A stretch of 64,000 bases of DNA from Kaistella carnis. GTDB taxonomy: Bacteria > Bacteroidota > Bacteroidia > Flavobacteriales > Weeksellaceae. The notes beneath the pieces are model-generated. The model saw nothing but the letters and a program-made list of their open reading frames with translations, ran no database searches and had not been told where the DNA came from. The position numbers and the translations under genes are program-made. Below are positions 51,474 to 60,327 of the stretch, piece after piece (the first letter of the stretch is position 1; every line of letters begins with the position of its first letter). The stretch lies in assembly GCF_003860585.1 (NCBI RefSeq), contig NZ_CP034159.1, forward strand, positions 1,116,001-1,180,000, in the 5' to 3' direction.

Positions 51474-52109
51474 TTATTTTTCTTTATCATAAGGAAAATT
51501 TCTAGAAACTTTTCTCATCATACGTTCTACCACATCGTCAGTTGATGTAGCTATACTATCATCCAATGTTTTGAAAAATCTCCAAAGTAATTCTCCATCT
51601 TTTCCGTCGTTAATAGTTAAAGTTAAAGAGCCAGTTCCCGTCTTTCCACCAAATCCGCCAAATAAAACTGCAGTTGCAATAGCTCCTGCCTCAGATTTTG
51701 TTTGTTCAATTTCATAATTACCACCTACAACTGCATCAACCCCTAAAACAGCAGCAAGTTCATCCTTTGTTGTTTCATCTAATTTATCCAATAAACCAGC
51801 TCTTTTTAGCAAAATATTTGTCTTATCCACATCTTGAAATGCAACGCTATACTTATCTCGCTTTCTTAAAAGAAAAGTATACATACTCGACTGGATACTT
51901 TCAGACATTTTTCTTTCTTGCTCCTTATTTGCCTCAGCACTAAAATTTTTTGGTTGCTTTTTGTAATTGATAGTTACTTCAAATGGAATAATTGCAACCG
52001 TCTTTTGTTCCGCAATTTTTTCTGCAAGCTTTGGTGATTCAAATATTTGCTTTTGTGCAATGACATTCAAAGATGCCACAAGAACTAAAATTGTAAAGAT
52101 TTTTTTCAT
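51474..52109 (-). CDS. secreted CsgG/FlgO-like protein
   Basis: 211 aa from ATG 52109 (MKKIFTILVLVASLNVIAQ, signal peptide). After it comes KTVAIIPFEVTINYKKQPKN, a long helix, then LKRAGLLDKLDETTKDELAA and VLGVDAVVGGNYEIEQT. This alternation of a strand opening with AIIPF and a later LGVDAVVGG strand resembles the CsgG, TolB-N and LpoB periplasmic fold, usually used for protein-protein contacts at the outer membrane. No Cys lipobox. Exact role unknown. A TATTTTTG box is 24 bp upstream. Confidence 0.7.
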   Translation of the reverse strand: MKKIFTILVLVASLNVIAQKQIFESPKLAEKIAEQKTVAIIPFEVTINYKKQPKNFSAEANKEQERKMSESIQSSMYTFLLRKRDKYSVAFQDVDKTNILLKRAGLLDKLDETTKDELAAVLGVDAVVGGNYEIEQTKSEAGAIATAVLFGGFGGKTGTGSLTLTINDGKDGELLWRFFKTLDDSIATSTDDVVERMMRKVSRNFPYDKEK

Positions 52110-52132
52110 AAAGTTTATTTTAATTTGGGACA

Positions 52133-52140
52133 CAAAAATA
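52133..52140 (-). promoter_or_regulatory. -7 element (TATTTTTG) of the 51474 gene
   Basis: Minus-strand TAnnTTTG box 24 bp from the ATG at 52109. Confidence 0.45.
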
Positions 52141-52181
52141 AATATTTCCTATTAATAAAAGTTAAAAATTTTAATTTTCAG

Positions 52182-52189
52182 TAAATTTG
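52182..52189 (+). promoter_or_regulatory. -7 element (TAAATTTG) of the M3 peptidase gene
   Basis: TAnnTTTG box 45 bp before the ATG at 52234. Confidence 0.45.
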
Positions 52190-52233
52190 CTTTTCAATAT
52201 TTAATAAGACTTATAATTATACTTCAATTAAAA

Positions 52234-54249
52234 ATGCAAAATCCCTTACTACAAACCTTTACTACAAAATATAATGCTGCACCATTTAACGAAATTAAAG
52301 AAGAACATTTTCTTCCTGCTTTTCAGGAACTGATCAAAATTTCCGAAAAAGAGATTGATAAAATTGTAGGAAACTCGGAAGAACCAACTTTTAAAAACGT
52401 CATCGAAGCGTTGGCTTTTTCAGGTGAAAAACTAGAAGTTGTTTCGGGAATTTTCTTTAATCTAAATTCCGCGGAGACCAATGATGAAATTCAGAAAATC
52501 GCACAGGAAGTCTCGCCAATTTTAACTGAATTTTCAGCCAAGATTTCTCAAAACGCTGCTCTTTTCGAAAAGATTAAAGCAGTTTACGATCAAAAAGAAA
52601 AATATGATCTGAACGATGAACAGGAAATGCTTCTAAATGAGACCTACAAAGGTTTTGTAAGAAGTGGCGCGCTGCTAGATGATGCTGATAAAGAGCGATT
52701 TAAAAATATAAGCGTTGAGCTGTCGACAAAATCACTGCAGTTTGGCCAAAACGTCTTATCCGAAACAAATAACTATTTCAAACACATTACCGACGAAAAA
52801 GACCTGGCCGGAATTCCGAAACCTATTCTGCAACAATATCGTGAAGAAGCGAAAGAAAGAAATAGTGAAGGTTTCGTGATCACGCTTCAGTACCCAAGCT
52901 TTCTGCCTTTAATGACGTACGCTGAAAATCGTGGTTTAAGAAAAGAACTGGCGCTGGCAAACGGTAAAAAAGGATTTCAAAACAATGAATTTGATAACCA
53001 GAATTTAATTAAAGAAATCATTTCTTTAAAACAGGAAAAAGCAAAATTGTTGGGCTATACTACTTATGCTGATTACGTTTTAGAGGAAAGAATGGCGAAA
53101 TCTCCGGCCAAAGTGAAATCATTCTTAAGTGAACTTTTAGAGAAAGCAAAACCTTTTGCAGAAAAAGAAATCGAAGAGTTGAAATCATTGGCAAAAGCTG
53201 ATGGTATTAAAGAGATGCAAAGTTACGATCATACGTTCTATGCAGAAAAGCTTCGTAAACAGAAATTCAATATTGATGATGAAGAACTGAAGCCCTATTT
53301 TCAGCTGGAAAAAGTTCAGGAAGCGGTATTTGGTTTGGCGGAAAAACTATTCAATTTAGAATTTAAAGAAACCCATGAGATTCAGAAATACCATGACGAG
53401 GTAAAAACCTACGAAATTTTCGAAGACGGAAAATTCAAAGCCCTACTCTACGCAGATTACTTCCCAAGAAAAGGCAAAAGAGCCGGCGCCTGGATGACCA
53501 GTTTCAGAAGCCAGTCCATTAAAAATGGAGAAAATATTCGTCCGCATATTTCAGTGGTTTGTAATTTCTCAAAACCAACTGCTGATACGCCAAGCCTATT
53601 AACTTTTCAGGAAGTGACAACGCTTTTCCATGAATTCGGTCACGCTCTGCACGGTGTTTTAGCAAATACATCGTATCCAAATCTTTCCGGAACGTCGGTA
53701 AAATGGGATTTTGTAGAACTTCCATCTCAGTTTTTAGAAAATTACTGCTACGAGCCAGAATTCCTAAAAACGTTTGCAAAACATTATCAAACTGGGGAAG
53801 TTTTGCCGGATGAGAAAATCCAGAAAATATCAGATTCCAAGAATTTTATGGAAGGTTACCAAACTTTAAGACAAATAGGATTCGGAATTTTAGATATGGG
53901 ATATCATACCAACGCAGAAAAAGTTGGTGATATAAAAACTTTCGAAGTTGAAGAAACCAAAGCAACCAATCTTTACCCGAGCAATCCGGAAACCGTGATG
54001 AGTACAAGTTTTTCCCACATTTTCCAGGGCGGTTATTCTGCAGGATACTATTCTTACAAATGGGCGGAAGTTTTAGATGCCGATGCATTTCAATATTTTA
54101 AAGAAAATGGAATTTTTAATCCGGAAATTGCGGCGAAATATAAAGTTTTACTTTCATCCGGTGGAACGAAAGATCCTATGGAACTATATAAAAATTTCCG
54201 TGGAAGCGAGCCTAAAGTAGAAAGTTTACTCAAAAGAGCTTTCGGATAA
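52234..54249 (+). CDS. M3-family metallopeptidase (Dcp/oligopeptidase A type)
   Basis: 671-aa zinc peptidase without signal peptide. Zinc motif HEFGH (His466, Glu467, His470) in TLFHEFGHALHGVLA, and the third ligand in the WDFVELPSQFLENYCYEP segment. The helical N-terminal half opens with PLLQTFTTKYNAAPFNEIKE, the usual Dcp start. It degrades short peptides, removing dipeptides or cutting oligopeptides. The cupin gene starts 1 bp after its stop. Confidence 0.94.
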   Translation: MQNPLLQTFTTKYNAAPFNEIKEEHFLPAFQELIKISEKEIDKIVGNSEEPTFKNVIEALAFSGEKLEVVSGIFFNLNSAETNDEIQKIAQEVSPILTEFSAKISQNAALFEKIKAVYDQKEKYDLNDEQEMLLNETYKGFVRSGALLDDADKERFKNISVELSTKSLQFGQNVLSETNNYFKHITDEKDLAGIPKPILQQYREEAKERNSEGFVITLQYPSFLPLMTYAENRGLRKELALANGKKGFQNNEFDNQNLIKEIISLKQEKAKLLGYTTYADYVLEERMAKSPAKVKSFLSELLEKAKPFAEKEIEELKSLAKADGIKEMQSYDHTFYAEKLRKQKFNIDDEELKPYFQLEKVQEAVFGLAEKLFNLEFKETHEIQKYHDEVKTYEIFEDGKFKALLYADYFPRKGKRAGAWMTSFRSQSIKNGENIRPHISVVCNFSKPTADTPSLLTFQEVTTLFHEFGHALHGVLANTSYPNLSGTSVKWDFVELPSQFLENYCYEPEFLKTFAKHYQTGEVLPDEKIQKISDSKNFMEGYQTLRQIGFGILDMGYHTNAEKVGDIKTFEVEETKATNLYPSNPETVMSTSFSHIFQGGYSAGYYSYKWAEVLDADAFQYFKENGIFNPEIAAKYKVLLSSGGTKDPMELYKNFRGSEPKVESLLKRAFG

Positions 54250-54250
54250 T

Positions 54251-54628
54251 ATGAAGGAAAAATTAAATGATATTCCCGCAATTCGCCTCCTGAAAAACAA
54301 AAATGGAGAAAGCTTTTTTGAAAGAGGGAAAATACGCACAGACTTTAAAATAAAGACGAAGGAATTATGGTTCGCAAATGAAATTGATGCCTGGCAAATT
54401 CGAGCACACAAGGCGCCAAGAAAACAGTTTGTTATCACACTGAGCGGAAATTTGAAATTCACTACTAGCGATGATAAAACATTCATTATAGAACCCGGAA
54501 TTGTCTTATTGGCAGAAGATATTGAGGGTGAAGGTCATGAATGGGAAATGATTGAAGGTTATGAAACCTGGCATCGCATTTATATTCCACTGGTCGACGA
54601 CTCCGATATTTATTTTGAAAAAGAGTAA
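54251..54628 (+). CDS. small cupin-fold protein
   Basis: 125-aa single cupin. Strands IRTDFKIKTKELWFAN, QFVITLSGNLKFTTSDD and FIIEPGIVLLAEDIEGEGHE fit the two conserved cupin boxes, but the metal ligands are incomplete (one His in EGHEWEM). Enzymatic role uncertain. Co-transcribed with the M3 peptidase (1 bp apart) and ended by a terminator. Confidence 0.75.
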   Translation: MKEKLNDIPAIRLLKNKNGESFFERGKIRTDFKIKTKELWFANEIDAWQIRAHKAPRKQFVITLSGNLKFTTSDDKTFIIEPGIVLLAEDIEGEGHEWEMIEGYETWHRIYIPLVDDSDIYFEKE

Positions 54629-54654
54629 TAGATCTGTCTTTATATAAAAATAAT

Positions 54655-54685
54655 AGGGTTTACTGTAAAAGTAAACCCTTTTTTC
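54655..54685. terminator. bidirectional terminator
   Basis: agggtttac (54655-54663) pairs with gtaaaccct (54671-54679) followed by a T run, between convergent genes. Confidence 0.88.
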
Positions 54686-54694
54686 TAATCTTTT

Positions 54695-55744
54695 TTAATT
54701 TAATTTTTTGCGTTTTACTGCTGCGTTTCTGGCTTTTGCTAAAACAGGAATGGAAATCACTCCCATCACCAACATAATTACCAGTTGCATGGTATGCGAA
54801 ATAAAAGCGTAGGAAAGACCTACTTCACCACCTTCTTCGGGGTTTTTACCCATGGAAAGGAAGAGTGCCATTATTCCAATTTTTAATGCGAAGTGAAAAG
54901 CACCAATTCCACCAGAAGCAGGCACCATCATTCCCAATGTTCCTACGACGATGATAAAGAAACCATCCGCGAAAGTAAACTGTGAAGTCTCGGGCAGTGC
55001 AAAACAAACTAAATATGCCGCTAAATAGTAAGAAACCCAAATTCCTAAAGTGTAGGCGATGAATTTCCCCTTTTGTTTCATTTTAAAAATGGAAGTCAAT
55101 CCATGAATAATTCCTTTTCCAAAGTCAATGACTTTTTGATAGATTGAAAATTGGGATAATTTTTTTCTGAACAAAAAAAAGAGAATTGCAAAAACTGCAA
55201 AAATTCCGGCAACAATATATAATTTAGAATTCGAAGATTCCACTCCGGACTGTTCTTTTTGCTTGGTGACATAATCATAAAATGCGACAAAGGCTTTATA
55301 CTTAAATATTAAAGTAAGTCCCAGAAATCCCATCATACAAATCAAATCGACAATGCGTTCCAGAATGATGGTTCCGAAAGATTTTTCAACCGGTACATTT
55401 TCAACGCCAAATAAAGCCGTAGATCTGGCCAGTTCACCACTTCTCGGAATTGTGAGATTCATTAAATATCCAAAAGAGATGGTCCAGAATGAATTGGATG
55501 TTGAAATTTCATATCCCATGGGCTCCAACAAAAGATTCCAACGAATCGCACGAAACCAATAGGCAAGAATGCCGAAAATTGACGCTGCAAACACCCACAG
55601 ATAATTGGCTTTTGAGAAATACCCCGCAATCTTTTTAAATTCCATTCCCTTTAAAGCAAACCACATAAAGAGGGCCGCGATCGCAAGGGAAATTACAATG
55701 GTGAGAAATGTTTTAAGAGGTTTTGAAGAATTTTTCTGTTCCAA
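54695..55744 (-). CDS. flippase-like / lysylphosphatidylglycerol synthase TM-region family protein (UPF0104)
   Basis: 349-aa membrane protein with about eight helices. Family features: WVFAASIFGILAYWFRAIRW, the LMNLTIPRSGELARSTALFG segment with the conserved Pro-Arg-x-Gly-Glu, and MMVPASGGIGAFHFALKIGI. This family (AglD, MprF TM-region-like) is linked to lipid-linked sugar or lipid transfer across the membrane. Starts 20 bp after panD on the same strand. Confidence 0.88.
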   Translation of the reverse strand: MEQKNSSKPLKTFLTIVISLAIAALFMWFALKGMEFKKIAGYFSKANYLWVFAASIFGILAYWFRAIRWNLLLEPMGYEISTSNSFWTISFGYLMNLTIPRSGELARSTALFGVENVPVEKSFGTIILERIVDLICMMGFLGLTLIFKYKAFVAFYDYVTKQKEQSGVESSNSKLYIVAGIFAVFAILFFLFRKKLSQFSIYQKVIDFGKGIIHGLTSIFKMKQKGKFIAYTLGIWVSYYLAAYLVCFALPETSQFTFADGFFIIVVGTLGMMVPASGGIGAFHFALKIGIMALFLSMGKNPEEGGEVGLSYAFISHTMQLVIMLVMGVISIPVLAKARNAAVKRKKLN

Positions 55745-55764
55745 AGTTGGAGGATTTTCGAAAA

Positions 55765-56115
55765 TTAAGTAAGGAGATTTGTTTTTTCATCGGGGAAGAT
55801 GATCTTGGGCTGAAATACTTTTGCTTCTTCGGGTGTCATTTGAGCGTATGCAATGATGATAATGACATCACCTTTCTGTACACGTCTCGCAGCCGGACCA
55901 TTTAAACATATTTCTCCTGATTTTCTTTTGCCTTTTATCGCATACGTATCGAAGCGCTCCCCGTTATTTACATTAACAATATAAACACGTTCGCCTACCA
56001 TGATTCCCGAGGCATCAAGCAGATCTTCATCAATGGTGATGCTCCCTATATAATTCAGGTCAGATTCGGTCACCCGAACGCGGTGAATTTTCGATTTAAA
56101 AATTTCAATTAACAT
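55765..56115 (-). CDS. panD: aspartate 1-decarboxylase
   Basis: 116-aa pyruvoyl enzyme converting Asp to beta-alanine for pantothenate and CoA. The self-cleavage site Gly24-Ser25 in [15 protein letters not shown] is intact, as are [11 protein letters not shown] with the conserved Lys9, and [20 protein letters not shown]. Starts ATG 56115; a TAAATTTG box stands only 4 nt upstream, suggesting a leaderless transcript. Operon with the flippase-like gene. Confidence 0.96.
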   Translation of the reverse strand: MLIEIFKSKIHRVRVTESDLNYIGSITIDEDLLDASGIMVGERVYIVNVNNGERFDTYAIKGKRKSGEICLNGPAARRVQKGDVIIIIAYAQMTPEEAKVFQPKIIFPDEKTNLLT

Positions 56116-56119
56116 GGCG

Positions 56120-56127
56120 CAAATTTA
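56120..56127 (-). promoter_or_regulatory. -7 element (TAAATTTG) 4 nt before panD
   Basis: Minus-strand TAnnTTTG; the usual start-site spacing would put the transcript's first base at or next to the ATG. Confidence 0.5.
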
Positions 56128-56450
56128 ATTATTTTAATTAAAACATAAACCTAAATCAAATATAATTGAAAATCGGTCGTAAATCCAGTGAGAATGAGCT
56201 CTCACGCAAAAACCAGCTCCGGTCTTTTAAAAATGAGAAAATCCCAAAATGAATCATATTTTCATAAAAAATTAATTTCCATAATTCATAATTCTTAAAT
56301 TTATGATCATGATTTTTGCAAAGAACCGTCTGCATTGAGTTTGGCATGATTATAGCACTCCCAAAGGCTGATAAAGCGTGAGAAGCATTTTTTATTACTT
56401 TTTGTTAAATTTGAGTTATTATTGAGTTTTGATTAAATATTTACAAAAAA
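56128..56450. other. intergenic region, no gene seen
   Basis: About 320 bp between divergent panD and the HU gene. AT-rich; contains one short hairpin gtgag-aatgag-ctcac (about 56188-56204) and a 63-codon minus-strand ORF that looks random. The HU promoter lies at its right end. Confidence 0.5.
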
Positions 56451-56481
56451 TTTGCACAATATGAAAAATGTTTTATATTTG
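56451..56481 (+). promoter_or_regulatory. HU promoter: TTTG (-33) and TATATTTG (-7)
   Basis: TTTG at 56451-56454, 19-nt spacer, TATATTTG at 56474-56481: a full match to the Bacteroidota TTG-N19-TAnnTTTG promoter. Predicted leader about 30 nt. Confidence 0.8.
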
Positions 56482-56517
56482 CTTTTATAATCAAACTAAC
56501 CTTAACTAATTATTATT

Positions 56518-56820
56518 ATGAACAAGTCTGAATTAATCGACGCTATTGCAAAAGACGCGAACATCACAAAAGTTGCAGCAAAGGCAGCTCTTGAATCTTT
56601 TATTTCTAATGTTTCTGAAACTTTGAAAAAGAAAGACGGTAAAGTATCACTAGTAGGATTTGGAACTTTTTCTGTAGCTGAAAGAGCTGCAAGACAAGGA
56701 ATTAATCCAGCAACTAAGAAACCAATTCAAATTGCAGCGAAAAAAGTTGCTAAATTCAAAGCTGGAGCTGATCTGGCGAGCGCTGTTATGGAAGATATGG
56801 CTCCAAAGAAGAAAAAATAA
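56518..56820 (+). CDS. HU-family DNA-binding protein
   Basis: 100-aa nucleoid protein. N-terminal helices (MNKSELIDAIAKDANITKVA), the GFGTFSVAERAARQGINPAT beta-arm with the intercalating Pro in INPATKKPIQI, and a basic C-terminus (APKKKK) that extends past the usual 90-residue HU. It has the strongest promoter in the window and a perfect terminator, consistent with high expression. Confidence 0.96.
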   Translation: MNKSELIDAIAKDANITKVAAKAALESFISNVSETLKKKDGKVSLVGFGTFSVAERAARQGINPATKKPIQIAAKKVAKFKAGADLASAVMEDMAPKKKK

Positions 56821-56842
56821 TCTTTAGATTATATGAAATTTT

Positions 56843-56868
56843 AAGTCCCGAATATTCGGGACTTTTTT
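56843..56868. terminator. terminator of the HU gene
   Basis: Perfect palindrome aagtcccgaat/attcgggactt (56843-56864) with a T run; its tail overlaps the stop codon of convergent pdxH. Confidence 0.9.
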
Positions 56869-57511
56869 ATGGGGCCAGGCGAGAAATCTTCCATTCAAAA
56901 TCCTCCTGTAATTCGTAGATGATTCGGTCGTGTAAACGATTTGGACGACCTTGCCAAAATTCAATCTCATAGGGTTTCGCCAAATAACCGCCCCAATTCT
57001 CCGGTCGGGGAATTTCTGTATTTTTATATTCTTCTTCCAGATTTTTCAATTTTTCTTCTAAATAATTTCGGTCCGGAATAACTTGACTCTGCGGAGAAAC
57101 CGCGGCTCCTAATTGGCTTCCCTTCGGACGAGAGTGAAAATAACCATCACTTAGATTTTCTGCCAGTTTCTCTAAATTTGCTTTAATGATGATCTGACGT
57201 TCTAAATTCGGCCAGAAAAAATGCAGACAAGCTTTGGGTTGCTCAACAAGCGCCTTACCTTTTTTACTGTCATAATTGGTATAAAAAATAAAACCTTCCC
57301 ACGTGTATGCTTTTAAAAGAACCATTCTTGTTCGGGGACATCCATCATTTTCCAAAGTAGAAATCGCCATGGCATTGGCTTCAGAAATCTGAGCGTTTTC
57401 CTCTGCTTCCATAAACCAGTCGCGGAACTGTTCCATTGGATTTTCTTTGATCTGACTTTCTAAAAGTTCAGATTTGTCGTAAACTTTTCGTTTGTGGTGT
57501 AAGTTTTCCAT
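56867..57511 (-). CDS. pdxH: pyridoxamine 5'-phosphate oxidase
   Basis: 214-aa FMN enzyme making PLP from PNP or PMP. Start ATG 57511 (MENLHHKRKVYDKSELLESQ); the ORF's extra 16 codons precede the family N-terminus. FMN/substrate blocks: NDGCPRTRMVLLKAYTWEGF, YTNYDSKKGKALVEQPKACL, SRPKGSQLGAAVSPQSQVI, and the C-terminal FWQGRPNRLHDRIIYE. Divergent from yqgE (53 bp). Confidence 0.96.
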   Translation of the reverse strand: MENLHHKRKVYDKSELLESQIKENPMEQFRDWFMEAEENAQISEANAMAISTLENDGCPRTRMVLLKAYTWEGFIFYTNYDSKKGKALVEQPKACLHFFWPNLERQIIIKANLEKLAENLSDGYFHSRPKGSQLGAAVSPQSQVIPDRNYLEEKLKNLEEEYKNTEIPRPENWGGYLAKPYEIEFWQGRPNRLHDRIIYELQEDFEWKISRLAP

Positions 57512-57522
57512 TAAATTTTTAT

Positions 57523-57530
57523 TACTTTTG
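57523..57530 (+). promoter_or_regulatory. -7 element (TACTTTTG) of yqgE
   Basis: TAnnTTTG box 35 bp before the ATG at 57565. Confidence 0.45.
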
Positions 57531-57564
57531 GTCAAAGGTTCCCTTATTTGACCTGACATTTGAG

Positions 57565-58113
57565 ATGAATTATTCTTACAAAGGTAAAATTTTAATTTCC
57601 ACTCCGGATATTTCGGGTGACATATTTTCCCGCTCAGTGGTTCTCATTATCGATCACAACGAGCAAGGCGCGTTTGGCTTGATCCTTAACAAAAAAAATG
57701 AAAACATGTCTTCGCGCCTGCTGGAGATTTTTGGTTTCCAAGTTACAGTTTATGAAGGTGGACCGGTGGAAAAAGATAAAATTTTCTTTATCTGCAAAGG
57801 TGAAAAAATAACAGAGGAATATCTGGACCTCAATGATGAGTTTTATGTTACTGAAGACATAGAAAATGTAGTTGCCGCAATTTTGGATGAGCGACTTTCC
57901 ATAGAGCAGGTGAAAGTATTTGCCGGGTATTCCGGTTGGGGAATTCAGCAGTTGGATGGAGAAATTCTACGAAAAATGTGGACGCCTGTAGATGTTTATA
58001 ATCTTGATTACACTTCCCCCAATGATCAAAGTCTCTGGAAAAATATTATGCAAAATTTAGGCGGTGAATTTTTACTTTGGGCCAATGCGCCGGAAGATGT
58101 CTCGATGAATTAA
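57565..58113 (+). CDS. YqgE/AlgH-family protein
   Basis: 182 aa. Family blocks: ISTPDISGDIFSRSVVLIID followed by HNEQGAFGLILNKK, VYEGGPVEKDKIFFI, and VFAGYSGWGIQQLDGEI. YqgE/AlgH proteins are widely conserved, with no settled biochemical role. Often adjacent to ruvX in proteobacteria, but here ruvX is 41 kb away. Stand-alone transcription unit. Confidence 0.92.
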   Translation: MNYSYKGKILISTPDISGDIFSRSVVLIIDHNEQGAFGLILNKKNENMSSRLLEIFGFQVTVYEGGPVEKDKIFFICKGEKITEEYLDLNDEFYVTEDIENVVAAILDERLSIEQVKVFAGYSGWGIQQLDGEILRKMWTPVDVYNLDYTSPNDQSLWKNIMQNLGGEFLLWANAPEDVSMN

Positions 58114-58491
58114 TCATTCAGAATGTGGGAGAAAATCCTCTCTACATAGTTGCTGCAAAGAAAATCAATTCTTTATTAATCAACACTTTTTCCGAAGTTA
58201 TATAGGATAGAATAAAATAAAACTATGTTCTTTATTGATCTAAAGTTATCTTATACTCCATAAAAATCACTAATTTTTAAATAATGGAAAACGCAAAAAG
58301 CATTAACAAAACTTTACCATAAGTTTAAGTTTTCATTATAAAATTTCAATCAATTTATTTCGTTATTTTGATAAACCAAATCAACCTTCCGATTAACGGA
58401 TAAAAGTATAATTTATCAAAGAATAATAAGAGAAATACTCTTTCAAAACCTGGTCAATGACTTTTATTTTAAAGGTGGTTGACTGGGTTTG
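58114..58491. other. 378-bp intergenic region, no gene seen
   Basis: Very AT-rich. No ORF above about 12 codons looks real. Near its right end, aaacctggtcaa (about 58446-58457) and ttgactgggttt (58479-58490) form an imperfect inverted repeat that could end either the yqgE or the opposing transcript. Confidence 0.45.
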
Positions 58492-59355
58492 TCAATTTTG
58501 GTCAAAACTATTTTTCCACTTTTCAATCATTTCGGCGAAACGGCCTTTTCCAAAAGATTTATTTCGGATTTTGGTCACCGCAAAAATTCCTTTTAAGTCA
58601 GACATCAGCAAAACCTCTTCTGCTTTCTGAGATTCAAATGCAATCATTTCTGACTCCTGAATTTGAGCTAAATTATTCTTATGTATAAAGGTTACAAAAT
58701 TCTCCAGCAACGGCGAAATGTACGCACCTTCTGTGGTTTTAGGAATCTTAATCCTATTCTCTTCCAGGAACAATAAATTCCCGTAAATACTTCGTGCGAT
58801 CCTTTTGTTTGGATTCAGGAAAATCACATCATCCAGATCATTTTCTTTGGCGTAAATCTCCGCATAAATATTTTCCGGACAGTGCACGTGAATACCACTT
58901 AAAAGATTGGTATTTACATTAATTTCCTTGATCAAATCTATTTCAAAATCGCGCTGCATGCTCACAACATCATCAACTTCTTCGATTTCAAAATAATAAG
59001 AAATACCACTTTTCGACAAAGGTTTATTTTCTGTATTGCGGTATACAAAAAAATGGATAATTGCATGGGTTACGTTGTTCTCCCGGATCTTTTCTTCAAA
59101 GAGATTCTGAAAAAACTCCAGCGTATAAGAAAGCGGAATCGCCATTCTCATCTTACGCATCGATGCCATTAAATAAAAATAGCATTCCTCTGCCATAATG
59201 AGGTGTGAGTTTCGCACAAAAAAAGAAACCTGAATGGCGTCGCCATATAAAAAAGCACGATTCTGAGGGAGAAAGTGCTCAGAAGTAAATGATAATTCCA
59301 AAATACGATAATTTTTATAACAAAAAATGAACGATAAATCGTCCATTCTTATCAT
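58492..59355 (-). CDS. aminotransferase class IV-fold protein lacking the usual PLP lysine
   Basis: 287 aa with the class IV (branched-chain aminotransferase / ADC lyase) outline: NRAFLYGDAIQVSFFVRNSH at the start of the fold, AIIHFFVYRNTENKP, DDVIFLNPNKRIARSIYGNL and ENRIKIPKTTEGAYISPLLE. The position of the catalytic Lys reads LLSGIHVHCPENIYAEIYAK, with His where KTLNY is typical, and the PLP-contacting Glu is Arg in RIARSIYGN. It may be a non-catalytic relative. Follows the START-like gene in an operon (13 bp). Confidence 0.8.
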   Translation of the reverse strand: MIRMDDLSFIFCYKNYRILELSFTSEHFLPQNRAFLYGDAIQVSFFVRNSHLIMAEECYFYLMASMRKMRMAIPLSYTLEFFQNLFEEKIRENNVTHAIIHFFVYRNTENKPLSKSGISYYFEIEEVDDVVSMQRDFEIDLIKEINVNTNLLSGIHVHCPENIYAEIYAKENDLDDVIFLNPNKRIARSIYGNLLFLEENRIKIPKTTEGAYISPLLENFVTFIHKNNLAQIQESEMIAFESQKAEEVLLMSDLKGIFAVTKIRNKSFGKGRFAEMIEKWKNSFDQN

Positions 59356-59368
59356 TAGATTAAAAAAA

Positions 59369-59755
59369 TTAGGACGCGCCCAATTTCAATTTTAAGTTTT
59401 CAATTAAATTTTCCCAGTAAAGACGGTTTTCTTCTTCATCACCGGCATCGCAAAAGTCTACAATATTCAATGCCAAATCCTCCGTAATATCATCAATAAC
59501 GATGGTCATTTCAAAATAATTTTTCGTTCCTTCATCTTCTTCCCAACGATAACGCACGAAGCTTTCGGGCTTGTAGCGAACAAGCGTGGCTTTCTCTTCG
59601 GGTCCATCGCCCCAACTAAAGAAGAAATCATCTCCTTTTTCTACCACATCGTCTGCAAACCACTCAGAAAGTCCCTCTGCGCTCGCCATATATTCGTATA
59701 AAATCTCTGACTGACAGTGCATTGGAAATTCATATTGCACTTTCGTTTTCGCCAT
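59369..59755 (-). CDS. START-like domain protein (Bacteroidota)
   Basis: 128-aa soluble protein of the START/AHSA1 helix-grip fold: VQYEFPMHCQSEILYEYMAS, GLSEWFADDVVEKGDDFFFS, VRYRWEEDEGTKNYFEMTIV, and a C-terminal helix ENRLYWENLIENLKLKLG. Ligand and role unknown. First gene of an operon with the class IV aminotransferase-like gene. Confidence 0.88.
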   Translation of the reverse strand: MAKTKVQYEFPMHCQSEILYEYMASAEGLSEWFADDVVEKGDDFFFSWGDGPEEKATLVRYKPESFVRYRWEEDEGTKNYFEMTIVIDDITEDLALNIVDFCDAGDEEENRLYWENLIENLKLKLGAS

Positions 59756-60327
59756 ATTGCTACCTATTTTTAATGTGTCGCAATATATAAATTAATTTCT
59801 TATATACGCAATATATTTGTTGAAATAGTTTATAGAGAATGGGAGCATCAAATATTCGTTTTCTTACAAAACCCGTCCCGCTGTCTGCTATATCCGCGAT
59901 TTCGAAAAATTCGTATAAAAACTATGACAAATATCATCGCGGGATGCCGCTTCCATCGGGGCTAAATGACGACCCCTTATTTCTGTCACCACTTTTAGGC
60001 GCAAGTAGAATCTGCAGATTTTTAATATTAAATTTTGTTTATGTATTATCTATTGTGGGAAGTTGTATATTTGATCATAATCAGAAAATTTTAAATTAAA
60101 TCTGGACGAAAGTTCATCCTCTATTCAAAATTAAATAGTGAAATCTTCGGCACGATTTACCTTTTAAAGAAAATGACCTTGTTTTCTATTTTAATACGGA
60201 ATTAGAATCTAAAATTCACATGATGGACATACAAGTTTTCTTAAGCTGCTCTCGAAAAAAGTTTGATAAGAAAGAACTGATCTAAAAATGCAGCAACACA
60301 ATAACACGAAATTCTAAATATTTAACT
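59756..60327. other. 572-bp intergenic region with one dispersed element
   Basis: Between divergent genes. A TATATTTG box (59812-59819) and the structured element at 59875-59964 are the only features. An 86-codon ORF at 59839-60099 is largely this repeat read in the wrong sense. The rest (about 60100-60327) shows nothing recognisable. Confidence 0.6.
59875..59964 (-). ncRNA. structured dispersed element, copy 2
   Basis: Minus-strand sequence begins tagccccgatggaagcggca and ends gatatagcagacagcgggac, matching copy 1 (43904-43985) at both ends. Its inner stem is cccgcgat paired with atcgcgg, unlike copy 1 in sequence but in the same place, which argues for conserved structure. Confidence 0.6.

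Noticed and set aside
56156..56347. 63-codon minus-strand ORF between panD and HU
   Set aside because: Random-looking composition, no neighbour logic, no start signal.
59839..60099. 86-codon plus-strand ORF with a TATATTTG box upstream
   Set aside because: Its middle is the reverse complement of a dispersed structured element found also at 43904-43985; no protein-like conservation is visible.
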